From: an uncultured Eubacteriales bacterium
GTDB lineage: Bacteria > Bacillota > Clostridia > Christensenellales > Aristaeellaceae
Direction of reading: 5' to 3'
Length of the DNA: 23,688 nucleotides
NCBI GenBank assembly: GCA_900540045.1
Contig: UQEF01000040.1
Location: 1 to 23,688 of the forward strand
Shown: positions 6,415-17,774 of the stretch, in pieces
How positions within the stretch are numbered: position 1 is the first letter of the stretch
How the letters are laid out: each line of letters begins with the position of its first letter
Notes under the pieces: model-generated
Databases searched by the model: none
What the model was told of the DNA's origin: nothing
What the model saw: the letters and a program-made list of their open reading frames with translations, nothing else
Made by a program: the position numbers and the translations under genes

Positions 6415-7782
6415 TTAACCGATCTGGGGCAGGCTGGCGGCCGCCACGCTTTGACCCACGCGCCGGCTCTTTTCGTCTGGAAGGTTCACCTGCATCTTCA
6501 GCTGCGGGTATTCGGTGCGCAGCACCTCCTGCGCTTTGGCCAGCACCAGATCTCCGCCCTCGCCGCTGGTCACGCGGCCCATGAGCAGCACATGGTTGAT
6601 CTCATAGAACATGGCGTAGAACGCCAGCGTATAGCCCAGATACACGCCGATGGTCTCATAGATGGCACGCGCGCCGGCGTCGCCCTGCTCCATCTTGCCC
6701 TGCACCACCTTGAGCTTCTCGGCGGGGCTGAGGGCGGGGTCCAGCTCGATGCCCGCGGCGGGCGCGAGCTTGATCACCGCGTCCTGGGAGAAATACTTCA
6801 CGCCGCAGCCGATGTCGCCGCTCCACTCGTCCGCCATGGCCTCCGGCGCCAGATCACAGGGAACAAACGCCAGCTCATTGAGCCAGCCGGTGATGTTGCC
6901 CTTCATGTCCACGTAGCCGCCGGCCTCGCTGGTGCCCATGGCGATGCCCAGAATGCCGTCCTCGCCCAGGCTCATGGCCCCGGCCAGCGCGGTCACATCG
7001 CCGTCATTGCACACCGTCAGGGGCACGTCCCCGATTTCCTTCGCGGCGCGAATATAGATGTCCTTGACGTACTTTTCATAATTCTCGGGGCTGACCTTGA
7101 GGAACAGCGAGGCGCTCATGGTATGGTTGTTGATGTATACGCCCGCGCTGCTCACGCCGATGGCGTCCACACGCGGCATTTTGGAGGCGGCGGTCTTCAT
7201 GGCGCTGACGATCCCGTCGAAATGGTACGAGGGGTCCGACTGGGTTTTGGGAAACCAGACGACCTCCTCGCTATAGACGCTTTCACCGTTGATAACGGCG
7301 GATACCTTGCGGTCGCTTCCGCCGGCGTCAAAGCCGATCCGGCAGCCGTCCAGATGGCGGCCGATGGGCGCGGAGGCATCCTTGCGCTGCGGAGCTTCGG
7401 CAGGCGTGGCGGCATAGCACACCTCGAAGGCATGCTCATAGACATGCGCCATGAAATTCGCGTCAAAGGCGCGCTCGCCGCCTTCGCGGTACTGCTCCTT
7501 CACCCCCTCATACACGGCCTTGCTTCCCGCGATGGTCACGCGGAAACCGCCGTATACCCACAGCATGCTCTTGACCATCCGCTCCGCCATGCGCAGGTTC
7601 AGCGCGTCGTCCTCTCCCTCCGGGAGGATGCGCATGTCATGCGTGGCTACCAGGCCGTCGTTTCGCTCCACGGCAATGCGGATCTCGGGTCCCTTTGCCG
7701 CACGCGCGGCAAAGGCCTGCATCTCCCGGTAGATGGGCGCAAACGCCGGGTCCAGCGGAGCCGCTACTTTCAGTTTCTCCAT
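6415..7782 (-). CDS. ROK/hexokinase-fold (ASKHA) sugar kinase homologue with N-terminal extension
   Basis: A 455-residue protein whose residues 145-450 carry the ASKHA nucleotide-binding pattern. These are phosphate-1 loop GFDAGGSDRKVSAV (150-163), GVSSAGVY (209-216), CNDGDVTALAGA (258-269) with D260 or D262 as candidate catalytic base, phosphate-2 loop GIAMGTSEAGGY (279-290), and the C-terminal adenosine block NHVLLMGRVTSGEGG (396-410). It is likely an ATP-dependent sugar kinase, but the usual ROK zinc motif (CxCGxxGCxE) is missing and about 140 N-terminal residues precede the fold without a known domain. It could instead bind sugar without catalysis. GGGAGG lies 9 bases before the ATG. It is a single-gene unit with its own promoter and terminator; the sugar is unknown. 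Confidence 0.75.
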   Translation of the reverse strand: MEKLKVAAPLDPAFAPIYREMQAFAARAAKGPEIRIAVERNDGLVATHDMRILPEGEDDALNLRMAERMVKSMLWVYGGFRVTIAGSKAVYEGVKEQYREGGERAFDANFMAHVYEHAFEVCYAATPAEAPQRKDASAPIGRHLDGCRIGFDAGGSDRKVSAVINGESVYSEEVVWFPKTQSDPSYHFDGIVSAMKTAASKMPRVDAIGVSSAGVYINNHTMSASLFLKVSPENYEKYVKDIYIRAAKEIGDVPLTVCNDGDVTALAGAMSLGEDGILGIAMGTSEAGGYVDMKGNITGWLNELAFVPCDLAPEAMADEWSGDIGCGVKYFSQDAVIKLAPAAGIELDPALSPAEKLKVVQGKMEQGDAGARAIYETIGVYLGYTLAFYAMFYEINHVLLMGRVTSGEGGDLVLAKAQEVLRTEYPQLKMQVNLPDEKSRRVGQSVAAASLPQIG

Positions 7783-7852
7783 CTCTTTTGCCTCCCGACT
7801 GTTGAAAAAGTAGGTTGTATTCCCGAATATCGCCTTGATATCGTCGATTTAC

Positions 7853-7881
7853 ATTATATCGTATTATTTATTCCCTGTCCA
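7853..7881 (-). promoter_or_regulatory. promoter of the ROK-like gene
   Basis: On the minus strand TGGACA (7876-7881), a 17-base spacer, then TATAAT (7853-7858). Downstream in the leader lies an imperfect inverted repeat CGAATATC-GCCTT-GATATCG (7824-7843), which could be an operator. Confidence 0.8.
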
Positions 7882-7900
7882 TCCTTTTCTACATGAAAAA

Positions 7901-7928
7901 AACCGGCGCTTTGCAAAAAGCACCGGTT
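7901..7928 (-). terminator. Rho-independent terminator of the tail-anchored protein gene
   Basis: AACCGG-C-GCTTT (7901-7912) pairs with AAAGC-A-CCGGTT (7917-7928) around a 4-base loop with one mismatch. On the minus strand the stem runs into seven consecutive Ts. It overlaps the stop codon at 7928-7930. Confidence 0.85.
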
Positions 7929-8371
7929 CAAAACGGCAGCCAGTCCAGCTGCCACAGCGCGCATCCAACGGCGGCCAGCGCCGCCAGGGCGCCCAGGCAT
8001 ACCCAACGTCCGTGCCTGCCCCCACGGACGGACACGTACGATTCCAGCGGGACCGGCGCGGGCACGGGCATCTGTTCCGTGGGCACGGCATCCTCCCCGT
8101 CCTCCTCCGATTCATCGGGGTCGGCATACATGTCCTCTTGCAGCCAGTCCAGGTTTTCCCACAGCTGATCCGAATCTCCGGCCGGTTCCGGCGGAAGCTG
8201 CCGCACCGCAGCCGGTCTGGGCGCAAACGTGGGAGGATGCATCAGGGACGGGCCGTTTGCCGGTGGGGGCGTCGCCTTTTTCGTGGCAGGCATGGACCGC
8301 GCCGCATCCGGCCGAAGCAGGCTGTCCGCGCTCATGGGTTTCAGCAGCGCGCTGCCGTGTGCCTGTGCCAT
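7928..8371 (-). CDS. proline-rich tail-anchored protein of unknown function
   Basis: A 147-residue protein I do not recognise. Residues 1-65 are low-complexity and rich in Pro and Ala. Residues 68-100 are strongly acidic (DQLWENLDWLQEDMYADPDE and on). A Pro/Val stretch leads to a basic RGGRHGR cluster at 117-122 and one hydrophobic segment at about 123-142, which ends five residues before the C-terminus. This is the layout of a tail-anchored membrane protein with its bulk in the cytoplasm. The ATG at 8369-8371 follows an AGGGTGGAG site, and a promoter 30 bases upstream plus a terminator at its stop make it an independent unit. The open frame continues upstream into nifJ, but that is antisense shadow. 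Confidence 0.7.
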   Translation of the reverse strand: MAQAHGSALLKPMSADSLLRPDAARSMPATKKATPPPANGPSLMHPPTFAPRPAAVRQLPPEPAGDSDQLWENLDWLQEDMYADPDESEEDGEDAVPTEQMPVPAPVPLESYVSVRGGRHGRWVCLGALAALAAVGCALWQLDWLPF

Positions 8372-8401
8372 CCGCTCCACCCTCTTCCTTCTGATGGGCC
8401 C

Positions 8402-8430
8402 ATTATACCATAACTGTGCATGGATGTCTT
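8402..8430 (-). promoter_or_regulatory. promoter of the tail-anchored protein gene
   Basis: Minus strand AAGACA (8425-8430), 17-base spacer, TATAAT (8402-8407), with TGG forming an extended -10. It lies between the nifJ terminator and the ATG at 8371. Confidence 0.72.
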
Positions 8431-8498
8431 TGTCCGTCGGCGTGTTTTTTTGCCGAATCCTAGGGAAAGCTCCCTCAAGGCACGCCTCTTGCAGCAAA

Positions 8499-8520
8499 GG
8501 GCCGCCCCGAAGGGCGGCCC
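8499..8520 (-). terminator. hairpin, probable nifJ terminator
   Basis: A perfect 9-bp stem GGGCCGCCC / GGGCGGCCC that on the minus strand closes on a stable TTCG tetraloop, 18 bases after the nifJ stop. Only three Ts follow, so termination may be partial. Confidence 0.68.
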
Positions 8521-8537
8521 CGGAAAACCGTGTGCAA

Positions 8538-12068
<3,531 letters not shown>

Positions 12069-12144
12069 CTAAACTTGTAGGTTTTGAAAGAGCCGCCTGA
12101 CTGTTTTTGGGCACGACAAACAGACGGAAGTTTCCAACATGCCT

Positions 12145-12173
12145 ATTATAGTTTGTTGCCAAATGCTTGTCAA
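12145..12173 (-). promoter_or_regulatory. consensus promoter of nifJ
   Basis: On the minus strand TTGACA (12168-12173), exactly 17 bases, then TATAAT (12145-12150), a perfect match to the sigma-A consensus. The predicted start near 12138 gives a leader of about 80 bases. The rest of the gap (12174-12269) holds no convincing terminator for the gene ending at 12270. Confidence 0.92.
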
Positions 12174-12269
12174 CCGGCACAGCAGCTCAAAAGGCGGAAA
12201 TTGCGCGAAAAGGCGCGGACAGGAAACCTTCCTCCCCGCGCCCGAACATCCGCCACGGCAGCGGCGGCG

Positions 12270-13232
12270 TCATACGATCTTTTCCAGGGTTCCAAGCACG
12301 CTGAGCACCTGCTCTCGCGGCACCCGCTCGGAGGGGCGGTTTTCCTTCGCGCGCTCCACAAAGTGCGAAAGCTCGCGCAGGAACCAGCCGCTGGGCGGCA
12401 GGTTGGCGCCGCATTCCACCTTCACGGGATCCTCCACGTCAAAGACAGTCGCATCGCCGTCCGCGCCGTAGCCGGTCAGCCCGCCGTCGCACACCAGCAG
12501 CCCGCGTTCAAAATACACGCGCCACCGGGCCGTGAAAGGCAGGCAGGCGTTGAACCATGCCGCCTCTGCGCTGGCGGTGATTCCGCCCGCAAATGTGTAG
12601 CGGAACCGGTACTGCTCCCGGCAGGGCGCCTCAGGGCCGCCGCAGCTGGTATACTCCATGCTCCGGGGCTCGCCGAATATGCTGACCATCATGTCCAGGT
12701 CGTGAATATGCAGGTCAAAGGGCAGAAGGCCGCTCTTTTCCTTCTGGAACAGCCAGCTTCCCTGTACCCAGCCGGGCCGGGCCGACAGGCGCTCGAAACA
12801 GGCGTCGAGGGGCTTGCCGTACCGCTCATCTTCCATCACCTGATGCAGCGTCTCCACCTCGCGGGTGAATTGCAGAACCTGGGCCACGTACAGCTGCACC
12901 CCCGCGCGGTCCGCCGCCTCATACATCTCCTGCGCGTCCGCCAGGGACAGCGCGGCGGGCTTCTCCGTGATCACATGCAGTCCATGCCGGATCGCCTCCA
13001 GCGCCAGCGGCTTGTGCAGAAAGGTGGGTGCGCAGATGTCCGCCAGGTCCGCCTGCTCTGCGGCGCACAGCTCCGTGAGCGTAGCATACAGGGGCAGGCC
13101 CCATTGCGCCGCACGGGCGCGGTCCTGCTCGCTTTGTCCCACCGCTGCCACAACCTGCGCGTCCGGTATGTGAAGATAATTGAGATAGTGCGTGGTGCCC
13201 ATGCCTCCAAGGCCCACCAGTGCGATTCTCAT
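12270..13232 (-). CDS. Gfo/Idh/MocA family NAD(P)-dependent oxidoreductase (third enzyme gene of the sugar operon)
   Basis: A 320-residue dehydrogenase of the glucose-fructose oxidoreductase/inositol dehydrogenase family. It has an N-terminal Rossmann fold with GLGGMG (7-12) and the family motif EKP at 90-92, whose Lys is the usual catalytic base region. The C-terminal beta-sheet domain has DLHIHDLD (173-180) providing the conserved Asp and His near the active site. The likely reaction is oxidation of a ring hydroxyl of a sugar, cyclitol or glycoside. GGGAGG 7 bases before the ATG overlaps the end of the preceding gene region; the two genes are 12 bases apart. It is the last gene of the ABC transporter operon. 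It is only distantly similar to the other Gfo/Idh protein here, so the pair probably act on different substrates or steps. Confidence 0.92.
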   Translation of the reverse strand: MRIALVGLGGMGTTHYLNYLHIPDAQVVAAVGQSEQDRARAAQWGLPLYATLTELCAAEQADLADICAPTFLHKPLALEAIRHGLHVITEKPAALSLADAQEMYEAADRAGVQLYVAQVLQFTREVETLHQVMEDERYGKPLDACFERLSARPGWVQGSWLFQKEKSGLLPFDLHIHDLDMMVSIFGEPRSMEYTSCGGPEAPCREQYRFRYTFAGGITASAEAAWFNACLPFTARWRVYFERGLLVCDGGLTGYGADGDATVFDVEDPVKVECGANLPPSGWFLRELSHFVERAKENRPSERVPREQVLSVLGTLEKIV

Positions 13233-13244
13233 GCCTGCGCCTCC

Positions 13245-14063
13245 CTACAGCTCAAAACCGTGCGCCCGCAGATAGTCCGCGCTGTCCTGAACGGCCTGGT
13301 CGATCTCGGCCAGGTCCTTCGGCCCCGCCTGCGTGAACTCGATCTCGATGCTGAAAGGACTTGCGTTGCCAGCCTCCTCAAGTACGCCAAACACGCCGGG
13401 GAAATCCACCCAGCCCTTACCCAGCGCCGGAAAATCCCACACATCCGCCGCGCCGGCCTTGTCCTTGAGGTGCAGGTAGGCCACGTCGCTCACACAGGCC
13501 CGCAGATCGGCCACCGGGTCCACGCCGCCGTAGAAGACGACATTGGCGGTGTCATAGTTGATTTTGACCCGCTCGGACCCGACCATCCGCACGATGTCGG
13601 AAAGCACCGCGCCCGTTCCATGGTCATGGCCATGCGTTTCCAGAACCAGCGTCAGCCCGTAACGCTCCAGATGGGGCACCAGCGCGCGGATGCTTTCCGC
13701 CACGGTCCGGTTGTCGGCCACAGCGTTGTCCTTCAGGTGCGCCTCTCCGATGGAGGAGACGATATAGTCGCAGCCAAAGAACGCGGCAAGCCGGATGTTT
13801 TTCACAAAGTCCGGGATGCGTTCGGGGTCCATGAGGTTGCAGTGTCCGCTCATGGCAAAGGGGCGGAGCTGCGCCGCCTCCAGCTCGTCCTGAATCGCCA
13901 GCAGGCGCTCGAAGGGCATGTCGGGAAAGACATGTTCGGTCCAGCCCTTGGTGGCCGTCAGCTCGATGTAATGAAAGCCCGCGCGGCGGATGCCCGCGAT
14001 GGCTTCCTCAATGGAATAGCCATGATAGCAGTTGGAGTTGACCGCGATGATGCGCTTCTTCAT
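13245..14063 (-). CDS. xylose-isomerase-like TIM-barrel protein (sugar isomerase/epimerase/dehydratase-like)
   Basis: A 272-residue AP-endonuclease-2/xylose-isomerase-like barrel. Metal-ligand candidates are E142 in LVLETHGHDHG, D171 in INYDTAN, H198 in YLHLKD and E240 or E242 in FSIEIEF. Members include IolE (keto-inositol dehydratase), IolI, sugar epimerases and 3-keto-glycoside lyases, so the reaction cannot be named. The ATG at 14061-14063 was chosen because GAGAGGTG sits about 6 bases upstream. An in-frame GTG five codons earlier (14076-14078) overlaps the previous gene's stop and would lie upstream of that ribosome site. It is translated between two Gfo/Idh genes in the sugar operon, suggesting it acts on the keto product of one of them. 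Confidence 0.88.
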   Translation of the reverse strand: MKKRIIAVNSNCYHGYSIEEAIAGIRRAGFHYIELTATKGWTEHVFPDMPFERLLAIQDELEAAQLRPFAMSGHCNLMDPERIPDFVKNIRLAAFFGCDYIVSSIGEAHLKDNAVADNRTVAESIRALVPHLERYGLTLVLETHGHDHGTGAVLSDIVRMVGSERVKINYDTANVVFYGGVDPVADLRACVSDVAYLHLKDKAGAADVWDFPALGKGWVDFPGVFGVLEEAGNASPFSIEIEFTQAGPKDLAEIDQAVQDSADYLRAHGFEL

Positions 14064-14074
14064 GGCCGCACCTC

Positions 14075-15112
14075 TCACTCGTTGACCCGGACGGCCCGTC
14101 CCGTTTCGGAGGATTCAATGCTGGCGAACACCGCGCGCATGGCGGGCAGCACGCTTTCGGCGCTGATGCCCTCGTGAGACGGATCGTTCAGGCAGTCCAC
14201 AAACAGATCGATGATGCCGGACTTGGTCTGGTGATCGTTGGTCTGAATCTGGTCCACGTCATAGTTCTCGACGGACCCGTCGCGCCGGATCAGCACCAGC
14301 GTATGGGCCGGGTCATCATAGATGCGAAGCGCGCCTTCCGTGCCGTTAATCACGGTGGAATTGTCCTCCGGGCCGTAGTTGGTCCAGGAGGCGGTCATGG
14401 TTCCCACCGCTCCGCCGCTCATGCGGTAGATGCACACGGCGTTGTCATCCACGGTGATGGGGCTGCCGTCAGCAAATTTCTTGTCCAGCGTAGTAAGGCT
14501 CGCCATGGTCTCCACCACCACCTGGTCCAGCAAAAACTGAATCAGGTCGGTCTTGTGCACGCCCAGGTCCGCCATAGCGCCCATGGCCGCGCGCTTCTTG
14601 TCAAAGAACCAGGTGCTCTTGCCGGGGTCCACGCTCCATGTCTCCGGCCCGCCGTGACGGAACGCCGTGCGGAAAGTAAGCGGTTTGCCGATGGCTCCCG
14701 CGCGGATGAGCTCGCGCGCCTTCCGATGCGCACCCGCCAGGCGCTGGTTCTGGTCGATCATGAGATATTTGCCGCTCTTGCGCGCGGCGGCAACCATGCG
14801 CTCACAGTCCTCCAGCGTAGTGGCCATGGGCTTTTCGCACAGCACATGCTTGCCGGCCTCCAGCGCCGCCACCGTGATTTCCGCATGGCTGACATTGGCC
14901 GAGCACACGCTTACCGCGTCGATGGCCGGGTCTGCAAGCAGCGCCTCGTAGCCGGGATACACCTTCGCGCCATACTGCGCGGCCAGCGTCTGCGCGCGCT
15001 CCTGGTTCAGGTCGTACAGCCCCGCAATCCGCGCGCCGGGGTTTTGTTCATATTCAGGCAGATGGCGCACCTGCGCAATCTTGCCGCAGCCGATAATACC
15101 GATATTGAGCAT
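14075..15112 (-). CDS. Gfo/Idh/MocA family oxidoreductase (first enzyme gene of the sugar operon)
   Basis: A 345-residue NAD(P)-dependent dehydrogenase. The Rossmann motif GCGKIA is at 8-13, CEKPMATTLEDCERM at 92-106 holds the EKP signature, and ADLGVHKTDLIQFLL (181-195) carries the Asp/His pair of the active site. The block around 127-165 (GAHRKARELIRAGAIG and on) is typical of dehydrogenases related to inositol and scyllo-inosose enzymes. The probable role is oxidation of the imported substrate at a ring hydroxyl. GAAGGAG lies 7 bases before the ATG. It lies 30 bases downstream of the permease gene and 11 bases upstream of the TIM-barrel gene, so it is clearly within the operon. Substrate and cofactor preference are not visible. 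Confidence 0.93.
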   Translation of the reverse strand: MLNIGIIGCGKIAQVRHLPEYEQNPGARIAGLYDLNQERAQTLAAQYGAKVYPGYEALLADPAIDAVSVCSANVSHAEITVAALEAGKHVLCEKPMATTLEDCERMVAAARKSGKYLMIDQNQRLAGAHRKARELIRAGAIGKPLTFRTAFRHGGPETWSVDPGKSTWFFDKKRAAMGAMADLGVHKTDLIQFLLDQVVVETMASLTTLDKKFADGSPITVDDNAVCIYRMSGGAVGTMTASWTNYGPEDNSTVINGTEGALRIYDDPAHTLVLIRRDGSVENYDVDQIQTNDHQTKSGIIDLFVDCLNDPSHEGISAESVLPAMRAVFASIESSETGRAVRVNE

Positions 15113-15142
15113 GCCCTTCTCCTTCCTCTCTTTGGCAGGCCG

Positions 15143-16183
15143 TCAGGCGGCAGCTTCCTTCTTTTGCAAAAGCACCGCGGCGATCACGATGAATCCCTTG
15201 AACGCCTCGCGCAGGAAGGGCGGCACGCCCATCAGGTTGAGCAGGTTGTTCATCACGGCGATGATCAGCATGCCCAGCACCGTGCCCAGAATGGAGCCGC
15301 GTCCGCCGCTCATGCTGGTGCCGCCCACCACCACCGCGGCGATGGCGTCCATCTCGTAGCCGCTGCCGGCATTGGCATAGTCCATGCTACCGATGCGCGA
15401 CACCTGGATGACCGCCGTCACGGCCACCAGAGCGCCCATGAGCACGTAGATGAGGCCCTTGACGCGCTCCACGTTCACGCCGGAGAGGCGTGCGGTGCGC
15501 TCGTTGGAACCCACGGCGTATACGTGGCGGCCAAAGGGCGTATAGCGCGACACGATATGCAGAATCACCGCCGCCACCAGCCAGTAGAGAATGGGCAGAA
15601 TGACCTCACCGCCGATCTTGGTGTTGGAGATGGCCAAAAAGCTGCTGGGCACCTTGACCGCCGCCGTCTGCATCACCTGCTGGGTTACGCTGCGCAAAAT
15701 CTTCATCATGCCCAGCGTGGCGATGAAGGCCGGCAGCTTGCTGCGGGCGATCAGCACGCCGCTGATGCCGCCCAGCAGGCAGCCGAAGATTATGCCCGCG
15801 ACGATGCCGATGGCGTAGGCCGGCACGCCCGTGATGCCGATGGCGGTGAGCAGGCCGTCGGGATACTGATTGATAAAGACCATGATCACCGCGCCGATGG
15901 CGACCATCGTGGAGCCCACGGCCAGGTCAATGCCGCCGGAGATGATGACAAAGGTCATGCCCAGTGCCACGATGCCCACGCCCGCGTTGTTGCGCAGGAT
16001 GTTGATCCAGTTCTTGCCCCAGTTGGTAAACCATGCGCCGAAGGATTCATAGTCAAAGCCCAGGGCCACGGTTTGCAGAATCACCATCAGGGCCAGCACC
16101 AGGCCCGTGGAAAAGATGGGATCCGACTTCCATTTGCGGCCGACCTTTTCAAGAAGGGTCTGCCGGTTCGTCACTTGCGTCAT
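15143..16183 (-). CDS. ribose-type (CUT2) ABC transporter permease
   Basis: A 346-residue integral membrane protein of the RbsC/BPD_transp_2 family, with about 8-10 hydrophobic segments. Family blocks are IVALGMTFVIISGGIDLAVG at about 70-89, then FIATLGMMKILRSV, and the cytoplasmic coupling region YAVGSNERTARLSGVNVERV at about 220-239. It ends with GGTSMSGGRGSILGTVLGM and a basic tail. It forms the channel through which the substrate bound by the extracellular binding protein enters the cell. AGAGGAG lies about 9 bases before the ATG. It is 25 bases after the ATPase gene. Only one permease gene is present, so it would act as a homodimer. Confidence 0.95.
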   Translation of the reverse strand: MTQVTNRQTLLEKVGRKWKSDPIFSTGLVLALMVILQTVALGFDYESFGAWFTNWGKNWINILRNNAGVGIVALGMTFVIISGGIDLAVGSTMVAIGAVIMVFINQYPDGLLTAIGITGVPAYAIGIVAGIIFGCLLGGISGVLIARSKLPAFIATLGMMKILRSVTQQVMQTAAVKVPSSFLAISNTKIGGEVILPILYWLVAAVILHIVSRYTPFGRHVYAVGSNERTARLSGVNVERVKGLIYVLMGALVAVTAVIQVSRIGSMDYANAGSGYEMDAIAAVVVGGTSMSGGRGSILGTVLGMLIIAVMNNLLNLMGVPPFLREAFKGFIVIAAVLLQKKEAAA

Positions 16184-16208
16184 GCCTGTTTACTCCTCTC
16201 GCCTGCGT

Positions 16209-17687
16209 TCAGCCGCCGGTTGCCAGCCGCATCATTTCGTGTTCGTTCATGGTTTCGCCCTTGACCTCGGCCTGGATATCGCCATGGTACAGCACCAGCG
16301 CCCGGTCGCACACGCGGATGATCTCCTGCGCCTCGTTGGAAAGCACCACCACCGCCACGCCCCGGTCTGCAAGGCGCAGGATGATGTCGTAGATCTCCTC
16401 CTTGGCGCCCACGTCCACGCCCTGGGTGGGGTTATCCAGAATCAGAAGCAATGGATTGGCGCTCAGCCACTTGGCCAGCACCACCTTTTGCTGATTGCCG
16501 CCGGACAGGCTGGTGATGGGGTCCTCTGGCCGTCCCATCTTGATGTGCAGCTCCTGACGCTGGCGGTCAAATTCCTCGCGCTGCGCCTTTCTGTCGATCA
16601 GGCCGCGATGCGTCAGCCGGGGCAAAGTGACGATGGAGCCGTTTTCCAGGATGTTCATATCCTTGATGATGCCGTTTTCCTTGCGGTTGCGCGGCACATA
16701 GCCGATGCCCAGCGCCAGCGCCTGCTGAGTGGAGTGCATCTGCACGGATTTGCCGTTGACAATGATATTGCCCTGGTATTTCCCCGTATCGCCAAAAACG
16801 GTGCGAAAGATCTCGCTGCGCCCGTCGACCAGAAGGCCCGTCACGCCCAGCACCTCGCCCCCGCGCACGCTCAGGCTGATATGGCGGTAGTGCGGTTCCT
16901 GGGTTAGATCCTCCAGGCGGAGCACCTCGTCTCCAAGCTTTGCGCTGCGGTTGAGGGGCTCGTTGCGCACATCGTGACCCACCATGTCGCGGGCCAGAAG
17001 GTCGGTGGTCACATCCCTGACGTAGCCTTCCGACACCATGACGCCGTCGCGCAGCACGGTGTAGCGGTCGCAGATCTCCATCACCTCGCGCAGCTTGTGG
17101 GAGATGAACACGATGCCTACGTTCTGCTTTTTCAGCGTGCGCAGGATTTCAAATACGTGCTCGATTTCCGGGTCGGTGAGCGAGGTGGTGGGTTCATCCA
17201 TGATGATGATCTGGGCGTTCATCAGAAGCGCACGGGAAATTTCCACAATCTGCTTGTAGGAGGCGTCCAGATCGCGCACCATGGCGCGGGGGTCCAGTGT
17301 AAGCGCCATGCGCTCAAATACCTTCCGGGTTTCCGCAATCATGCGCGGATGGTCCAGAAAGCCGTTTTTCTTTTTCAGTTCCCGGCCGATGAACATGTTT
17401 TCATAGATCGGGAGGTCGTTGATCAGGTTCAGCTCCTGATGGATAAAGGCGATCCCCGCGTCCAGCGACTGACTGGGGTTTTGGAAAGTCTGCGGCTTGT
17501 CATCCAGCAAAATCTGCCCTGCGTCAGGCCGGAGCACGCCGCCCAGAATATTCATCAGCGTGCTTTTGCCCGCGCCGTTCTCGCCCAGCAGCGCGCAGAT
17601 TTCCCCGCCGCGAAGTGAAAAATCCACGGATTTCAACACGTCGTTCGCGCCAAAGGATTTCACGATCCCACGCATGGAGAGGTTCAT
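16209..17687 (-). CDS. ribose-type (CUT2) ABC transporter ATPase, two fused nucleotide-binding domains
   Basis: A 492-residue RbsA/MglA-like protein. Domain 1 has Walker A GENGAGKS (35-42) and Walker B IIIMDEPTTS (160-169) with catalytic E165, but a worn signature (DASYKQIVEIS, 141-151). Domain 2 has a worn Walker A (GLLVDGRSE, 284-292), an intact signature LSGGNQQK (394-401) and Walker B LLILDNPTQG, where N419 replaces the catalytic Glu. One complete ATP site (domain 1 Walker motifs with domain 2 signature) and one dead site are therefore expected. The ATG at 17685-17687 gives normal length. The open frame continues 21 codons upstream, but that falls in the intercistronic hairpin. Its ribosome site is weak (GGATG). 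Second gene of the operon. Confidence 0.95.
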   Translation of the reverse strand: MNLSMRGIVKSFGANDVLKSVDFSLRGGEICALLGENGAGKSTLMNILGGVLRPDAGQILLDDKPQTFQNPSQSLDAGIAFIHQELNLINDLPIYENMFIGRELKKKNGFLDHPRMIAETRKVFERMALTLDPRAMVRDLDASYKQIVEISRALLMNAQIIIMDEPTTSLTDPEIEHVFEILRTLKKQNVGIVFISHKLREVMEICDRYTVLRDGVMVSEGYVRDVTTDLLARDMVGHDVRNEPLNRSAKLGDEVLRLEDLTQEPHYRHISLSVRGGEVLGVTGLLVDGRSEIFRTVFGDTGKYQGNIIVNGKSVQMHSTQQALALGIGYVPRNRKENGIIKDMNILENGSIVTLPRLTHRGLIDRKAQREEFDRQRQELHIKMGRPEDPITSLSGGNQQKVVLAKWLSANPLLLILDNPTQGVDVGAKEEIYDIILRLADRGVAVVVLSNEAQEIIRVCDRALVLYHGDIQAEVKGETMNEHEMMRLATGG

Positions 17688-17727
17688 TTGTTCACATCCG
17701 TTCTCAAAATCCTCTGTATAACCGGGG

Positions 17728-17760
17728 AAAAGGGCCATGGCACCGGCCACGGCCCCTTTT
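17728..17760 (-). terminator. intercistronic hairpin between binding-protein and ATPase genes
   Basis: AAAAGGGCCATGG (17728-17740) can pair with CCACGGCCCCTTTT (17747-17760) with one mismatch and one bulge. It lies 14 bases after the binding-protein stop. On the minus strand only four Ts follow, so it is probably an attenuator or 3'-end stabiliser that keeps binding-protein expression above that of the ATPase and permease. Confidence 0.65.
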
Positions 17761-17774
17761 GAAAGAGAGGGAAA

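Noticed and set aside
14064..14078. GTG start five codons earlier for the TIM-barrel gene, overlapping the previous stop
   Set aside because: The GAGAGGTG ribosome site lies between this GTG and the ATG at 14063, so the ATG is better placed.
12084..16264. Two long plus-strand open frames (about 700 codons each) opposite the sugar operon, and a 533-codon one opposite the ROK gene (6295-7896)
   Set aside because: They lie antisense to well-supported genes, lack good ribosome sites and show the same His/Arg/Gln-rich shadow composition.
17688..17750. Upstream start for the ABC ATPase
   Set aside because: The extra residues are encoded inside the intercistronic hairpin and do not resemble the N-terminus of RbsA-type proteins.
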